Notes under the pieces: model-generated
The model's input: only the letters and a program-made list of their open reading frames with translations
The model's database searches: none
What the model was told of the DNA's origin: nothing
Program-made: the position numbers and the translations under genes
Shown: in pieces, positions 1 through 7,330 of the stretch
How the letters are laid out: each line of letters starts with the position of its first letter
How positions within the stretch are numbered: position 1 is the stretch's first letter
NCBI GenBank assembly: GCA_000437315.1
Contig: FR899414.1
Span: 23,381-51,946, forward strand
Direction: 5' to 3'
From: Mycoplasma sp. CAG:472
Lineage (GTDB): Bacteria; Bacillota_I; Bacilli_A; RF39; UBA660
Length of the DNA: 28,566 bases

Positions 1-252
1 GCTGAACCAGTTTCTCCAGTAGCAGAAACTCCGGTTGAACCAGTTCAAGAAAATGTAACACCAACAATAACACAAACTGCACCAATTATGGAAACAGCAC
101 CAGTTGTTGAGGGTGAGAAAAAAGAAGAAACAGACAAAAATGGCTTACCTAAAGTTAGTAAACCAGTTAAAATTATTTGTACTGTAGTAGTACTTCTTGT
201 TGCTATTATCTTAGTAGTTGTTTTGGTAAAAAGATTTTTTATGGTCAATTAA
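1..252 (+). CDS. C-terminal fragment of a Pro/Thr/Glu-rich membrane protein
   Basis: An open frame enters from the left edge in phase 1 and stops at 250-252, giving 83 visible residues. The first half is a low-complexity linker rich in Pro, Val, Glu and Thr with repeats of the type EPV and APV. It is followed by a charged stretch (GEKKEETDKNG) and then one strongly hydrophobic segment of about 20 residues (KIICTVVVLLVAIILVVVLV) near the C-terminus, ending RFFMVN. This looks like a tail-anchored or C-terminally anchored protein with the bulk on one side of the membrane. The start and any N-terminal domain lie outside the window, so no function can be assigned. It converges on the yolD-like gene and its stop codon overlaps that gene's end by a few bases. 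A strong hairpin terminator follows at 290-326. Confidence 0.75.
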   Translation, partial: AEPVSPVAETPVEPVQENVTPTITQTAPIMETAPVVEGEKKEETDKNGLPKVSKPVKIICTVVVLLVAIILVVVLVKRFFMVN

Positions 253-553
253 GACTTACAATTTGGTCAAATAAGATTGTATTATTTTCAAAATAGATTT
301 TATGATAAGTAAAGTCTATTTTTTTTATGTAACTATTTATTAAATTAATATTTCCATTTTGATAATATGAAATGTTAATTTTACTTTTACTATAGTAGGC
401 AGTAAGAAGTTTTTGTTCGTTAACATCTTTTTGTTCTTCGGATAAAATTGGCATACTTATTTTACTTTTATCTTTTAAAATACTATTTATAATTTCTTTA
501 CTAGAAACCACTGAATTAAAGGGCATCCATTTAATTATTCCACGATCATGCAT
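245..553 (-). CDS. YolD-like family protein
   Basis: This small protein of 102 residues opens with MHDRGIIKWMPFNSVV, which matches the DRG-x-x-KW-x-PF N-terminal signature of the YolD-like family. The family's C-terminal half, a beta-rich region with G-x-I-x-x-ID-like spacing (NLINSYIKKIDFTYHKIYF), is also recognisable. YolD-like proteins are typically encoded next to Y-family DNA polymerases and are thought to act with them or be co-regulated by DNA damage; the biochemical role is unknown. The ATG at 551-553 is preferred over TTG/GTG codons 9-12 bases upstream because a GGTGG motif precedes it. That start overlaps the polymerase stop by 8 bases (ATGCATGA), which indicates translational coupling. 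The two genes form one minus-strand operon. Confidence 0.85.
   Translation of the reverse strand: MHDRGIIKWMPFNSVVSSKEIINSILKDKSKISMPILSEEQKDVNEQKLLTAYYSKSKINISYYQNGNINLINSYIKKIDFTYHKIYFENNTILFDQIVSLN
290..326 (+). terminator. Intrinsic terminator of the left-edge gene, inside yolD
   Basis: A 13-bp stem (AAAATAGATTTTA, 290-302, with TAAAGTCTATTTT, 310-322, one G-U pair) has a 7-base loop and runs into a T-tract on the plus strand. It lies within the antisense of the last codons of the yolD-like gene, so the terminator of one gene is embedded in the coding region of its convergent neighbour. Confidence 0.7.
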
Positions 554-1796
554 TATGACCACCAACTTTTTTATTTCTTTCTTTAATTGTAGAATCTTCG
601 AGTAAACTTGAGGCTTTTAAAATACTATTTTTACCATATTTTTGTTTTATTTTATCAATAGTTAAATTAACTTCATCATCTTTTTTAATATTTTCATAGT
701 TTTCAAATAGATTAAGTTGTGTTCCTTTTTTATCTTTTAAACTGCCAGCACAAACAGTAACTTTTCTTATGGGTAATCCTTCATAAAATCTATCAAATAT
801 AATACTTGCATATTTAATAAGCTCATTATTTTTATCTGTTGGACTATCAAGTTTTATATTATGATAAAATCCTCCAGGGGTGTTTTTTGAGTAGCCAATT
901 CCAAGCCCAAAGTTTTGGCACTCTTTATTACTATTACGAAGTCTAGCACATAAATTATCAATCATTTCATTTATAATTATAAAAATATTTTTTTCATTAT
1001 AATCTTTGAATAGAACTTGTGAATTTGAATATGATTTATCTTTCGTTTGTCCATTGAAATCAGAAATTTTACTTGTATCAATACCATTAGCATGATTCCA
1101 AAGTTCAAGTCCCATAACACCAAATTTATCTTTTAGAATACCGGGATTTGTTTTAGCCAAATCTTCGATTGAAAAAATACCCATTTTATTTAGATTTCTT
1201 TCCATATTTCTGCCTATACCCCACATATCACTTAAGGGAGATATTTTCCAAAGTTTCTTTTCTACATCAGCATAAGTCCATTTACTTATATTATCTTTTG
1301 TATGTTTTGCTTCAATATCCATACTTACTTTAGCAAGTAGCATATTTGGACCAATACCTGCGGTAGCGGTAAGATGAGTTTTTTCATACACTTTAGCAAG
1401 TATTTCTTTTGCAAGTTCATAATCTGTTTTTTGATATAACTTTAAATAATGAGTAACATCTAAAAAACATTCATCAATAGAGTAGATGTGTAAATCCTCT
1501 TTAGAAACATAGTCTAAATATACAGAGACAACTTCTTTACTTTTTTGAATATAATAATTCATATGAGGCATTATGGTATCGTATTTAATATTTTTAGGTA
1601 TTTCAAAAACTCGACCTCTTGAGGGAACTCCTAAAGTTTTTAAATAGGGGGTAACTGCTAAAGTAATAGCACCACCACCTTGACTAGGATTTGCCACAAT
1701 AAGAGGGTAAGAAAATGGATCTTTATTTAATCTAATACATTCACAAGATGCAAAAAAACTTTTTAAATCTATACAAATAATATGATTGTTTTCCAT
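546..1796 (-). CDS. Y-family translesion DNA polymerase (UvrX/UmuC/DinB-like)
   Basis: This 416-residue protein is a Y-family polymerase that copies damaged DNA. The first catalytic aspartate is D10 in CIDLKSFFASCE, and the second acidic pair is D108-E109 in YSIDECFLD. A helix-hairpin-helix region (MWGIGRNMERNLNKMGI) sits near residues 190-210, followed by a little-finger-like domain. A clean beta-clamp-binding motif, QLNLF, lies at about residues 360-364. The SFFASCE wording, the GGGAITLAVTPYLKTLG stretch and the adjoining yolD-like gene favour the UvrX/UmuC branch found in Firmicutes and their phages rather than housekeeping DinB. The start is fixed by AAGGAGG at 1801-1807 (complement). The gene is the first of a two-gene operon read from a promoter with a LexA-like box, consistent with SOS induction. 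Confidence 0.93.
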   Translation of the reverse strand: MENNHIICIDLKSFFASCECIRLNKDPFSYPLIVANPSQGGGAITLAVTPYLKTLGVPSRGRVFEIPKNIKYDTIMPHMNYYIQKSKEVVSVYLDYVSKEDLHIYSIDECFLDVTHYLKLYQKTDYELAKEILAKVYEKTHLTATAGIGPNMLLAKVSMDIEAKHTKDNISKWTYADVEKKLWKISPLSDMWGIGRNMERNLNKMGIFSIEDLAKTNPGILKDKFGVMGLELWNHANGIDTSKISDFNGQTKDKSYSNSQVLFKDYNEKNIFIIINEMIDNLCARLRNSNKECQNFGLGIGYSKNTPGGFYHNIKLDSPTDKNNELIKYASIIFDRFYEGLPIRKVTVCAGSLKDKKGTQLNLFENYENIKKDDEVNLTIDKIKQKYGKNSILKASSLLEDSTIKERNKKVGGHNA

Positions 1797-1808
1797 AATA
1801 CCTCCTTA

Positions 1809-1822
1809 CAAACAAATGTTTA
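1809..1822 (-). promoter_or_regulatory. Candidate LexA/SOS operator
   Basis: CAAACAAATGTTTA matches 12 of 14 positions of the Bacillus subtilis LexA consensus CGAACRNRYGTTYC. It lies between the -10 hexamer and the ribosome binding site of the Y-family polymerase gene, over the expected transcription start, where a repressor would block initiation. The two mismatches are the outer G and the final C. Confidence 0.6.
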
Positions 1823-1829
1823 TAACAAT

Positions 1830-1857
1830 ATTATATCTTAAATTTTGTAAAAATCAA
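1830..1857 (-). promoter_or_regulatory. Sigma-A-type promoter of the polymerase-yolD operon
   Basis: On the minus strand, TTGATT (1852-1857) and TATAAT (1830-1835) are separated by 16 bases. The predicted start falls inside the LexA-like box. Confidence 0.65.
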
Positions 1858-1880
1858 CTGGTAAAAATATGAAAAAAATA

Positions 1881-1909
1881 TTTATATTTTTCTTTTTATT
1901 TGCTATAAT
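1881..1909 (+). promoter_or_regulatory. Extended -10 promoter of lgt, probably leaderless
   Basis: TGCTATAAT (1901-1909) is a perfect extended -10 element, with a weak -35 (TTTATA, 1881-1886) 17 bases upstream. The ATG at 1917 begins 8 bases after the hexamer, so transcription should start at or next to the A of the start codon. Confidence 0.6.
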
Positions 1910-1916
1910 TAATTAC

Positions 1917-2729
1917 ATGAATGCATATGTTTTTAAAATTGGAAATTTTGGTGTTAGATGGTATTCACTACTTATACTTATTGGTGTAATTGTGGGTATT
2001 CTTTTGATTGAAAAAGAGGGTAAAAAATTTAATATAAGTAAAGATTTTTTATTTAATATGGCTTTTTGGGCTATTATAATAGGTATAATTGGAGCAAGGC
2101 TTTATTATGTAATATTTAATTTTAATCTTTATCAAAATGATTTACTTTCAATATTTAAAATATGGGAAGGCGGACTTGCTATTCATGGTGGTATAATTGC
2201 AGGTTTAATTGTAATTGCACTATACTCTAAAAAATATAAGATGCGTTTTATTAGAATAACAGATATATGTGTGCCATCACTTTTATTTGCTCAAGGCATA
2301 GGTAGATGGGGAAATTTCTTTAATCAAGAGGCACATGGTGCAGCAACTAGTTTGGAACATTTAAAATCTCTTCATTTACCACAGTTTATTATAAATGGTA
2401 TGAATATAAATGGAATATATTATGAACCAACATTTTTATATGAATCACTTCTTTGTTTAATTGGGTTTATCATTGTTTTATTCATTCGTAGGGGTAAATA
2501 TACTAAAGTTGGAACAATTACTTCATTTTATTTAATGTATTATTCAGTAGTAAGATTTTTAATTGAAAGTATGAGAACAGATTCACTTATGCTCGGAGGA
2601 TTTAAAGTGGCTCAAATTATTTCAATTATATTGTTTTTAATAGGACTTGGTAATATAATGCTTATATCAAGAAAAAGTAAGTTTGAAGATTTATATAATA
2701 ATGTATATAAAAATGAAATGAGATTTTAA
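1917..2729 (+). CDS. lgt: Prolipoprotein diacylglyceryl transferase
   Basis: Lgt transfers diacylglycerol from phosphatidylglycerol to the lipobox cysteine of prelipoproteins, the first step in lipoprotein maturation, in the cytoplasmic membrane. The family hallmarks are visible: FGVRWYSLLILIGV near the N-terminus, GGLAIHGGIIAG with the conserved HGG, and the signature GRWGNFFNQEAHG carrying the essential Arg and Asn residues. About seven membrane segments are present. An upstream in-frame ATG at 1869 would add 16 hydrophobic residues but has no ribosome binding site. Because an extended -10 promoter lies inside that extension, ATG 1917 is chosen (270 residues, the usual family length). It is the first gene of a lgt-trxB-gltX run, with trxB only 14 bases downstream. 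Confidence 0.95.
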   Translation: MNAYVFKIGNFGVRWYSLLILIGVIVGILLIEKEGKKFNISKDFLFNMAFWAIIIGIIGARLYYVIFNFNLYQNDLLSIFKIWEGGLAIHGGIIAGLIVIALYSKKYKMRFIRITDICVPSLLFAQGIGRWGNFFNQEAHGAATSLEHLKSLHLPQFIINGMNINGIYYEPTFLYESLLCLIGFIIVLFIRRGKYTKVGTITSFYLMYYSVVRFLIESMRTDSLMLGGFKVAQIISIILFLIGLGNIMLISRKSKFEDLYNNVYKNEMRF

Positions 2730-2743
2730 AAAGGAGGATGTCT

Positions 2744-3634
2744 ATGTATGATGTTATAATTATAGGAATGGGTATTGGGGGAATAACTGCAGGAATTTAT
2801 GGCAAAAGAGCTGGATTAAATGTATTAATGTTTGAAAAAAGTGCCCCTGGAGGAATGCTTCAGAAAATTGATAAGATTCAAAATTATCCAGGTTTTTCTG
2901 AAATAAGTGGACCAGACCTTGCACTTAATTTATTTAATCAAGTTAAAAAGGTTGGCGTACCATTTAAATTCGAAGAGGTTATTGATGTAGAAATTACCGA
3001 AGAATGTAAAAAAGTTATTACTAAAAATGGTACTTATGAAGCAAAAAATATTATTGTAGCTACCGGAAGAACACCTAAATATTTAGGACTTGATAATGAA
3101 AAAGATTATTTAGGAAGAGGTTTAAGTACTTGTGCTAGCTGTGATGGAAATTTTTATAAAGGCGAAGATGTTGCAGTAGTAGGTTCAGGTAATTCTGCAC
3201 TTCAGGAAAGTTTATATTTAGCAAATATTGTTAATAAAGTTTATCTTCTTCATAGGGGAGTAAACTTTAAAGGTGATGATGCTTTAGTAGAAAGAGTAAG
3301 AAATACTAAAAATATTGAAATTGTTGATGGCGTAAATATTAAAAAGATAAATGAAGTTGAAGGTAAGATTGAAAGTGTAACACTTGATAATGAAAAAACT
3401 ATAAATGTAAAAGGGGTATTTATCTATATTGGTTATAAACCTGATACAGAAATGTTTAAAAAACTTGACATAACTAATATAAATGGTGATATTATAGTAA
3501 GTGAAAATTTTGAAACAGAAATTGATGGGCTTTATGCAATTGGTGATTGTGCTAAAAAAGATGTATATCAATTAGTTACCGCTGCAAGTGATGGTTGTAT
3601 TGCTGTTTCAGATATTGAAAAAATTAGAAATTAG
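2744..3634 (+). CDS. trxB: Thioredoxin reductase-like FAD/NAD(P)-dependent oxidoreductase
   Basis: This 296-residue flavoprotein has the TrxB architecture. It has an N-terminal FAD dinucleotide-binding motif (IIIGMGIGGITAG), a redox-active CASCDG disulfide motif near residue 131, a second Rossmann motif (VVGSGNSALQES) and a C-terminal FAD motif (GLYAIGDC). TrxB reduces thioredoxin with NADPH in the cytosol. The residues that normally clamp the NADPH 2'-phosphate (HRR followed by R) read HRGVNFK here, so the cofactor preference may differ and the enzyme could act as a related flavoprotein reductase. ATG 2738 abuts the GGAGG with no spacing, so ATG 2744, 6 bases from it, is the better start. 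It sits between lgt and gltX in the same direction. Confidence 0.9.
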   Translation: MYDVIIIGMGIGGITAGIYGKRAGLNVLMFEKSAPGGMLQKIDKIQNYPGFSEISGPDLALNLFNQVKKVGVPFKFEEVIDVEITEECKKVITKNGTYEAKNIIVATGRTPKYLGLDNEKDYLGRGLSTCASCDGNFYKGEDVAVVGSGNSALQESLYLANIVNKVYLLHRGVNFKGDDALVERVRNTKNIEIVDGVNIKKINEVEGKIESVTLDNEKTINVKGVFIYIGYKPDTEMFKKLDITNINGDIIVSENFETEIDGLYAIGDCAKKDVYQLVTAASDGCIAVSDIEKIRN

Positions 3635-3646
3635 GAGGTTTTTAAA

Positions 3647-5068
3647 ATGGAAGTTAGAACAAGGTTTGCTCCATCTCCAACTGGATATATGCATATAGGT
3701 AATTTAAGAAGTGCCTTATTTACATATTTAACAGCAAAGAGTATGGGCGGAAAGTTTATATTAAGAATTGAGGATACAGATCAAGAAAGAAAAGTCGAAG
3801 GTGCAGTAGAATTTATTTTAAATACACTTAATATGCTTGGACTTCATCCAGATGAAGGTGCTGGTGTAGGTGGCAATTTTGGACCATACTATCAAAGTGA
3901 AAGACTAGATATTTATAAAAAATATGCCGAAGAGTTAGTGGAAAAAGGCGATGCATATTATTGTTTTTGCGATGAAGAAAGACTTGAAAAGTTAAGAGAA
4001 ATTGCCTCAGCAAGAAAAGTGCCATTTACATATGATGGACACTGCTCACATATTCCTTTAGAGGAAGCAAGAAAAAGAGTCTTAAATGGTGAAAAATATG
4101 TTATTCGTCAAAAAATGCCTAAAGAGGGAGTAACATCATATATTGATACTGTTTATGGTGAAATTAAAGTTGAAAATAGTGCTTTAGAGGATCAAATACT
4201 TATTAAGTCAGATGGATTTCCAACATATAATTTTGCAAATGTAATTGATGACCATTTAATGAAAATTAGTCATGTTAACAGAGGTAATGAATATTTATCA
4301 TCAACACCTAAATATTTACTTTTATATAAAGCGTTAGGTTGGGAAAGTCCTGTATATATTCATCAACCACTTGTAATAAAGGCAGATGGTACTAAAATTA
4401 GTAAAAGAAATAAAGATGATAATTTAATGGATTTAATTAATAGAGGTTTCCTTCCTGAGGCAATTATAAATTATATTGCATTAATTGGATGGTCTCCAAA
4501 AGAAAATAAAGAATTCTTTACTTTATCTGAACTTGAAAAAGAATTTGATATTCATAGAATTTCTTCCGCACCAGGATGTTATGATATTAAAAAACTTGAA
4601 TGGTTCAATGCTCATTACATTAAAGAAATGGATGATGAAAGATATTTAGAGTGGATAAAACCATTTTTAAAATATGATATATCAGGTAAGAGTGAAGATT
4701 GGGTAAGAATGCTACTTTTAACATATAAAACTCATATTAACTGTGGTGAAATGATTAATGATGTTGTTAAGAATTTCTTTTTCGAAGGGTATGAACTTGA
4801 TGATGAATGTAAAGCATTTCTTGCAAGTGATGATATTATCCCAGTGGTAATTGACACATTTGCTCGTGAAATCGAAGCAATTAAAGATTTTACTATAGAT
4901 AATATTAATATTGCAATTGATAATGTAAAAACAAGTTTAAATGTTAAAGGTAAACTACTTTATATGCCACTTAGAATTAAGGCAAGTGGATTTATGCATG
5001 GTCCAGAACTTGATGCTTGTATATATTTACTTGGTAAAGAAAAAACACTTGAAAATTTAAGAAGGTAA
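3647..5068 (+). CDS. gltX: Glutamyl-tRNA synthetase
   Basis: This 473-residue class I aminoacyl-tRNA synthetase charges tRNA-Glu with glutamate. The N-terminus reads TRFAPSPTGYMHIGNLRSAL, containing the HIGH-type motif (HIGN), followed by RIEDTDQER, the usual GltX active-site stretch. The KMSKS-type loop is present as KISKRN near residue 250. The helical anticodon-binding domain occupies the C-terminal third. The start ATG follows AGGAGG by 9 bases. Such low-GC Gram-positives often charge tRNA-Gln indirectly through this enzyme plus GatCAB; whether this one is non-discriminating cannot be judged here. A hairpin terminator overlaps the last codons. Confidence 0.97.
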   Translation: MEVRTRFAPSPTGYMHIGNLRSALFTYLTAKSMGGKFILRIEDTDQERKVEGAVEFILNTLNMLGLHPDEGAGVGGNFGPYYQSERLDIYKKYAEELVEKGDAYYCFCDEERLEKLREIASARKVPFTYDGHCSHIPLEEARKRVLNGEKYVIRQKMPKEGVTSYIDTVYGEIKVENSALEDQILIKSDGFPTYNFANVIDDHLMKISHVNRGNEYLSSTPKYLLLYKALGWESPVYIHQPLVIKADGTKISKRNKDDNLMDLINRGFLPEAIINYIALIGWSPKENKEFFTLSELEKEFDIHRISSAPGCYDIKKLEWFNAHYIKEMDDERYLEWIKPFLKYDISGKSEDWVRMLLLTYKTHINCGEMINDVVKNFFFEGYELDDECKAFLASDDIIPVVIDTFAREIEAIKDFTIDNINIAIDNVKTSLNVKGKLLYMPLRIKASGFMHGPELDACIYLLGKEKTLENLRR

Positions 5069-5082
5069 ATCCTTCTTTTTTT
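5059..5082 (+). terminator. Intrinsic terminator of the lgt-trxB-gltX run
   Basis: The stem AAGAAGG/CCTTCTT (5059-5065, 5071-5077) has a TAAAT loop that contains the gltX stop codon and is followed by a T-tract. Confidence 0.85.
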
Positions 5083-5095
5083 ATTAAAATTTTGA

Positions 5096-5124
5096 TTTAC
5101 ATATATTTTTTTTTATGATATAAT
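5096..5124 (+). promoter_or_regulatory. Promoter of the 5150 gene
   Basis: TTTACA (5096-5101) and TATAAT (5119-5124) are separated by 17 bases, with an extended TGA before the -10. The same TTTACA -35 recurs upstream of the genes at 18508 and 20909. Confidence 0.75.
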
Positions 5125-5149
5125 TACTATAGAAAGGGTAGAAGGGTAT

Positions 5150-5848
5150 ATGAAAAATAAAAATGAAAAATTATTTATAGTGGCAATTGCATGTATTATA
5201 TTATGTATACCTATTGGCATAATAATTGGAAAATCATTAATTAATAAAAATGATACTGTGAATAATGTAAATGAAAATGTAACTGAAAATGAAAGTGTAA
5301 AATTAAAATATAATTACTCTGAAAGTGATATTATTATTGATAATAGCATTGTAACATCATTACTTTCTAATATTGGACTTGATAAAGAAGATGAAGTTCA
5401 AGAAAAATATGGATGTACATTAAATTATTATTTACAAGATTATTATTTCAATAATGGTTCTTTTATGAATGTTATTTCAAGTTATAGTGAAAGAAATAAT
5501 ATGCTTATAATGCCGTCCGAAGAAATATATAATAGCGATGAATGTGGAGTGGGATCGCCAACATGCAGGCTAATTACAAAGACTAGTATTGATAAAATTA
5601 TTAGTGTTTATCCATTTATTAATATTAATATGTTTAAAAAAAGTAATTTAACCAATGATTATATTACTTCATCATCAAATCCTGTGTGCATTAGTCCTGA
5701 AGTAATTACACATAATATTATATTTATAAAATACAATCATGAGTACAAGTACATTGGCATTGATAAAATAAAAACAAATTATGATGAAAACGAAATTATA
5801 TATTATATTTTCAATGATAAAATGCAACTTATTAATATTGAAAAGTAA
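5150..5848 (+). CDS. Unknown membrane-anchored extracytoplasmic protein
   Basis: This 232-residue protein is not a recognised family. A short Lys-rich N-terminus precedes one hydrophobic segment (about residues 9-30) containing ILCIPIGIIIGKSLI, after which an Asn/Glu-rich linker leads to a roughly 190-residue mixed domain, so an uncleaved signal anchor with an outside domain is likely. The cysteine in the hydrophobic segment lacks the small residue before it needed for a lipobox, so a lipoprotein is unlikely. The anchor is almost identical to that of the protein at 20909 (ALCIPIGIILGRTLL), so the two are paralogues or share a recruited anchor. The outside part contains several cysteines (GCTLNYYL, DECGVGSPTCR, PVCISPE) that could form disulfides. 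It is a single-gene unit with its own promoter and terminator. Confidence 0.8.
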   Translation: MKNKNEKLFIVAIACIILCIPIGIIIGKSLINKNDTVNNVNENVTENESVKLKYNYSESDIIIDNSIVTSLLSNIGLDKEDEVQEKYGCTLNYYLQDYYFNNGSFMNVISSYSERNNMLIMPSEEIYNSDECGVGSPTCRLITKTSIDKIISVYPFININMFKKSNLTNDYITSSSNPVCISPEVITHNIIFIKYNHEYKYIGIDKIKTNYDENEIIYYIFNDKMQLINIEK

Positions 5849-5853
5849 AAATG

Positions 5854-5880
5854 GTATATCATGATTGATATACTTTTTTT
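5854..5880 (+). terminator. Intrinsic terminator of the 5150 gene
   Basis: The stem GTATATCA/TGATATAC (5854-5861, 5866-5873) has a TGAT loop and is followed by seven T residues. Confidence 0.85.
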
Positions 5881-5941
5881 AATATAATCTTTTTGTTTTA
5901 ATTAAAATATAGTATAATAGTTGTTATGGAAGGTGATGTTT

Positions 5942-7330
5942 ATGAAAATTTATAATACTTTAAGTCATAAAGAAGAAGTATTTATTCCTTGGGAAGAAGG
6001 AAAGGTAAGTTTTTATACATGTGGACCAACAGTTTATCATTATGCTCATATAGGAAATATGCGTAATTACATTGGTCACGATATATTAGATAAAACACTT
6101 AGATTTATTGGCTTTGATGTAACGAGATGTATGAACATTACTGATGTTGGACATTTAACCTCAGATAGTGATTCTGGTGATGATAAGATGGTAGCAAGTG
6201 CTAAAAAAGAACATAAAAGTGTTCTTGATATTGCTTCATTTTATACAGATGCATTCTTTAAAGATTTTGATGCTCTTAATTGTAAAAGACCTGAAATTGT
6301 TAGTAATGCTACAGATAATATAGAGGAATATATAAAAATAATAACTAAACTTTTAGAAGATGGTTATGCTTATAAAGCTGGAGGTAATGTTTATTTTGAT
6401 ACTTCAAAATTAAAGGATTACTATGTTCTTACTAACCATAAAGAGGATGATATGGTTGTCGGAGCAAGAGAAAGTGTTGAATATGATGCAAGTAAAAAAA
6501 ATCAAGCAGACTTTGCTTTATGGTTTACTAAATCAAAATTTGATAGTCAGGAATTAAAATGGGAATCACCATTTGGAACAGGTTATCCAGGATGGCATAT
6601 TGAATGCTCAGGTATCTCAATTAAATATCTTGGAGAGCATTTAGATATACATGGTGGTGGAGTTGATAATATTTTCCCACATCATACTAATGAAATTGCT
6701 CAATCAGAAAGTTATTTAGGACATAAATGGTGTAATTATTGGTTTCACAATGAACATTTAAATGATGAATCTGGTAAAATGAGTAAAAGTAAAGGAGATA
6801 TTTTAACAGTTAATTCTTTAATCGAAAAAGGTTATAATCCACTTTCATTTAGATTTATGTGTTTACTTTCACATTATCGTAGACAACTTACATTTTCTTA
6901 TGCTTCACTTGATGGTGCTCAAAATGCTTATTTAAAATTAAAAAATAAAGTATTATCATTAAAAAATGAAGGAGCAGTTAATGAAGATGCTTATAAATTT
7001 TATAATGAAAGATTTACATCTTGCCTTGAGGATGATTTAAATACTGCAAATGCTATAACACTACTTTATGATTTATTAAAAGATGAACATCTTAATGGTG
7101 CTACAAAATTATCTTTAATTAATAGATGGGATGAAGTATTATCACTCGATTTAACTAAAGAAAAAACTCATGGACTTGAGGAAGAATATATAAAAGAAAT
7201 GCTTGAAAAAAGAGCAGAAGCTAAAAAAAATAAAGACTTTGCTTTAGCAGATTCTATAAGAGAGGAACTTTTAAAACAAGGTATCGTTTTAAAGGATACT
7301 AGGGAAGGAACAATTTACGAGGTGAAATAA
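5942..7330 (+). CDS. cysS: Cysteinyl-tRNA synthetase
   Basis: This 462-residue class I synthetase attaches cysteine to tRNA-Cys. It opens MKIYNTLSHKEEVF and continues with FYTCGPTVYHYAHIGNMR, holding the zinc-ligand Cys and the HIGH-type motif (HIGN). GYPGWHIECSG supplies further zinc ligands, HHTNEIAQSE is the usual HxxNE segment and KMSKSKGD is the KMSKS loop. The C-terminal helical domain ends normally. The ATG at 5942 follows GGAAGGTGAT and is preferred to in-frame upstream codons near 5921. A TATAAT lies at 5913-5918 with only a poor -35. The stop codon overlaps the next start by one base (TAATG), so translation of the metallopeptidase gene is probably coupled. Confidence 0.97.
   Translation: MKIYNTLSHKEEVFIPWEEGKVSFYTCGPTVYHYAHIGNMRNYIGHDILDKTLRFIGFDVTRCMNITDVGHLTSDSDSGDDKMVASAKKEHKSVLDIASFYTDAFFKDFDALNCKRPEIVSNATDNIEEYIKIITKLLEDGYAYKAGGNVYFDTSKLKDYYVLTNHKEDDMVVGARESVEYDASKKNQADFALWFTKSKFDSQELKWESPFGTGYPGWHIECSGISIKYLGEHLDIHGGGVDNIFPHHTNEIAQSESYLGHKWCNYWFHNEHLNDESGKMSKSKGDILTVNSLIEKGYNPLSFRFMCLLSHYRRQLTFSYASLDGAQNAYLKLKNKVLSLKNEGAVNEDAYKFYNERFTSCLEDDLNTANAITLLYDLLKDEHLNGATKLSLINRWDEVLSLDLTKEKTHGLEEEYIKEMLEKRAEAKKNKDFALADSIREELLKQGIVLKDTREGTIYEVK

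Noticed and set aside
1869..1916. Sixteen-codon N-terminal extension of lgt
   Set aside because: No ribosome binding site, and a perfect extended -10 promoter lies inside it; Lgt of normal length starts at 1917.
3284..3571. Minus-strand open frame inside trxB
   Set aside because: Shadow of the trxB frame, with Ile/Tyr/Phe-rich low-complexity translation and no start signals.
5150..5240. Lipoprotein signal in the 5150 and 20909 proteins
   Set aside because: The cysteine in the hydrophobic segment is preceded by leucine instead of Gly/Ala/Ser, so the lipobox rule fails and an uncleaved anchor is more likely.
5849..5941. T-box riboswitch upstream of cysS (and upstream of gltX at 3635-3646)
   Set aside because: The gap before cysS holds only the preceding terminator and a -10 hexamer, and the gap before gltX is 12 bases, so there is no room for a T-box.
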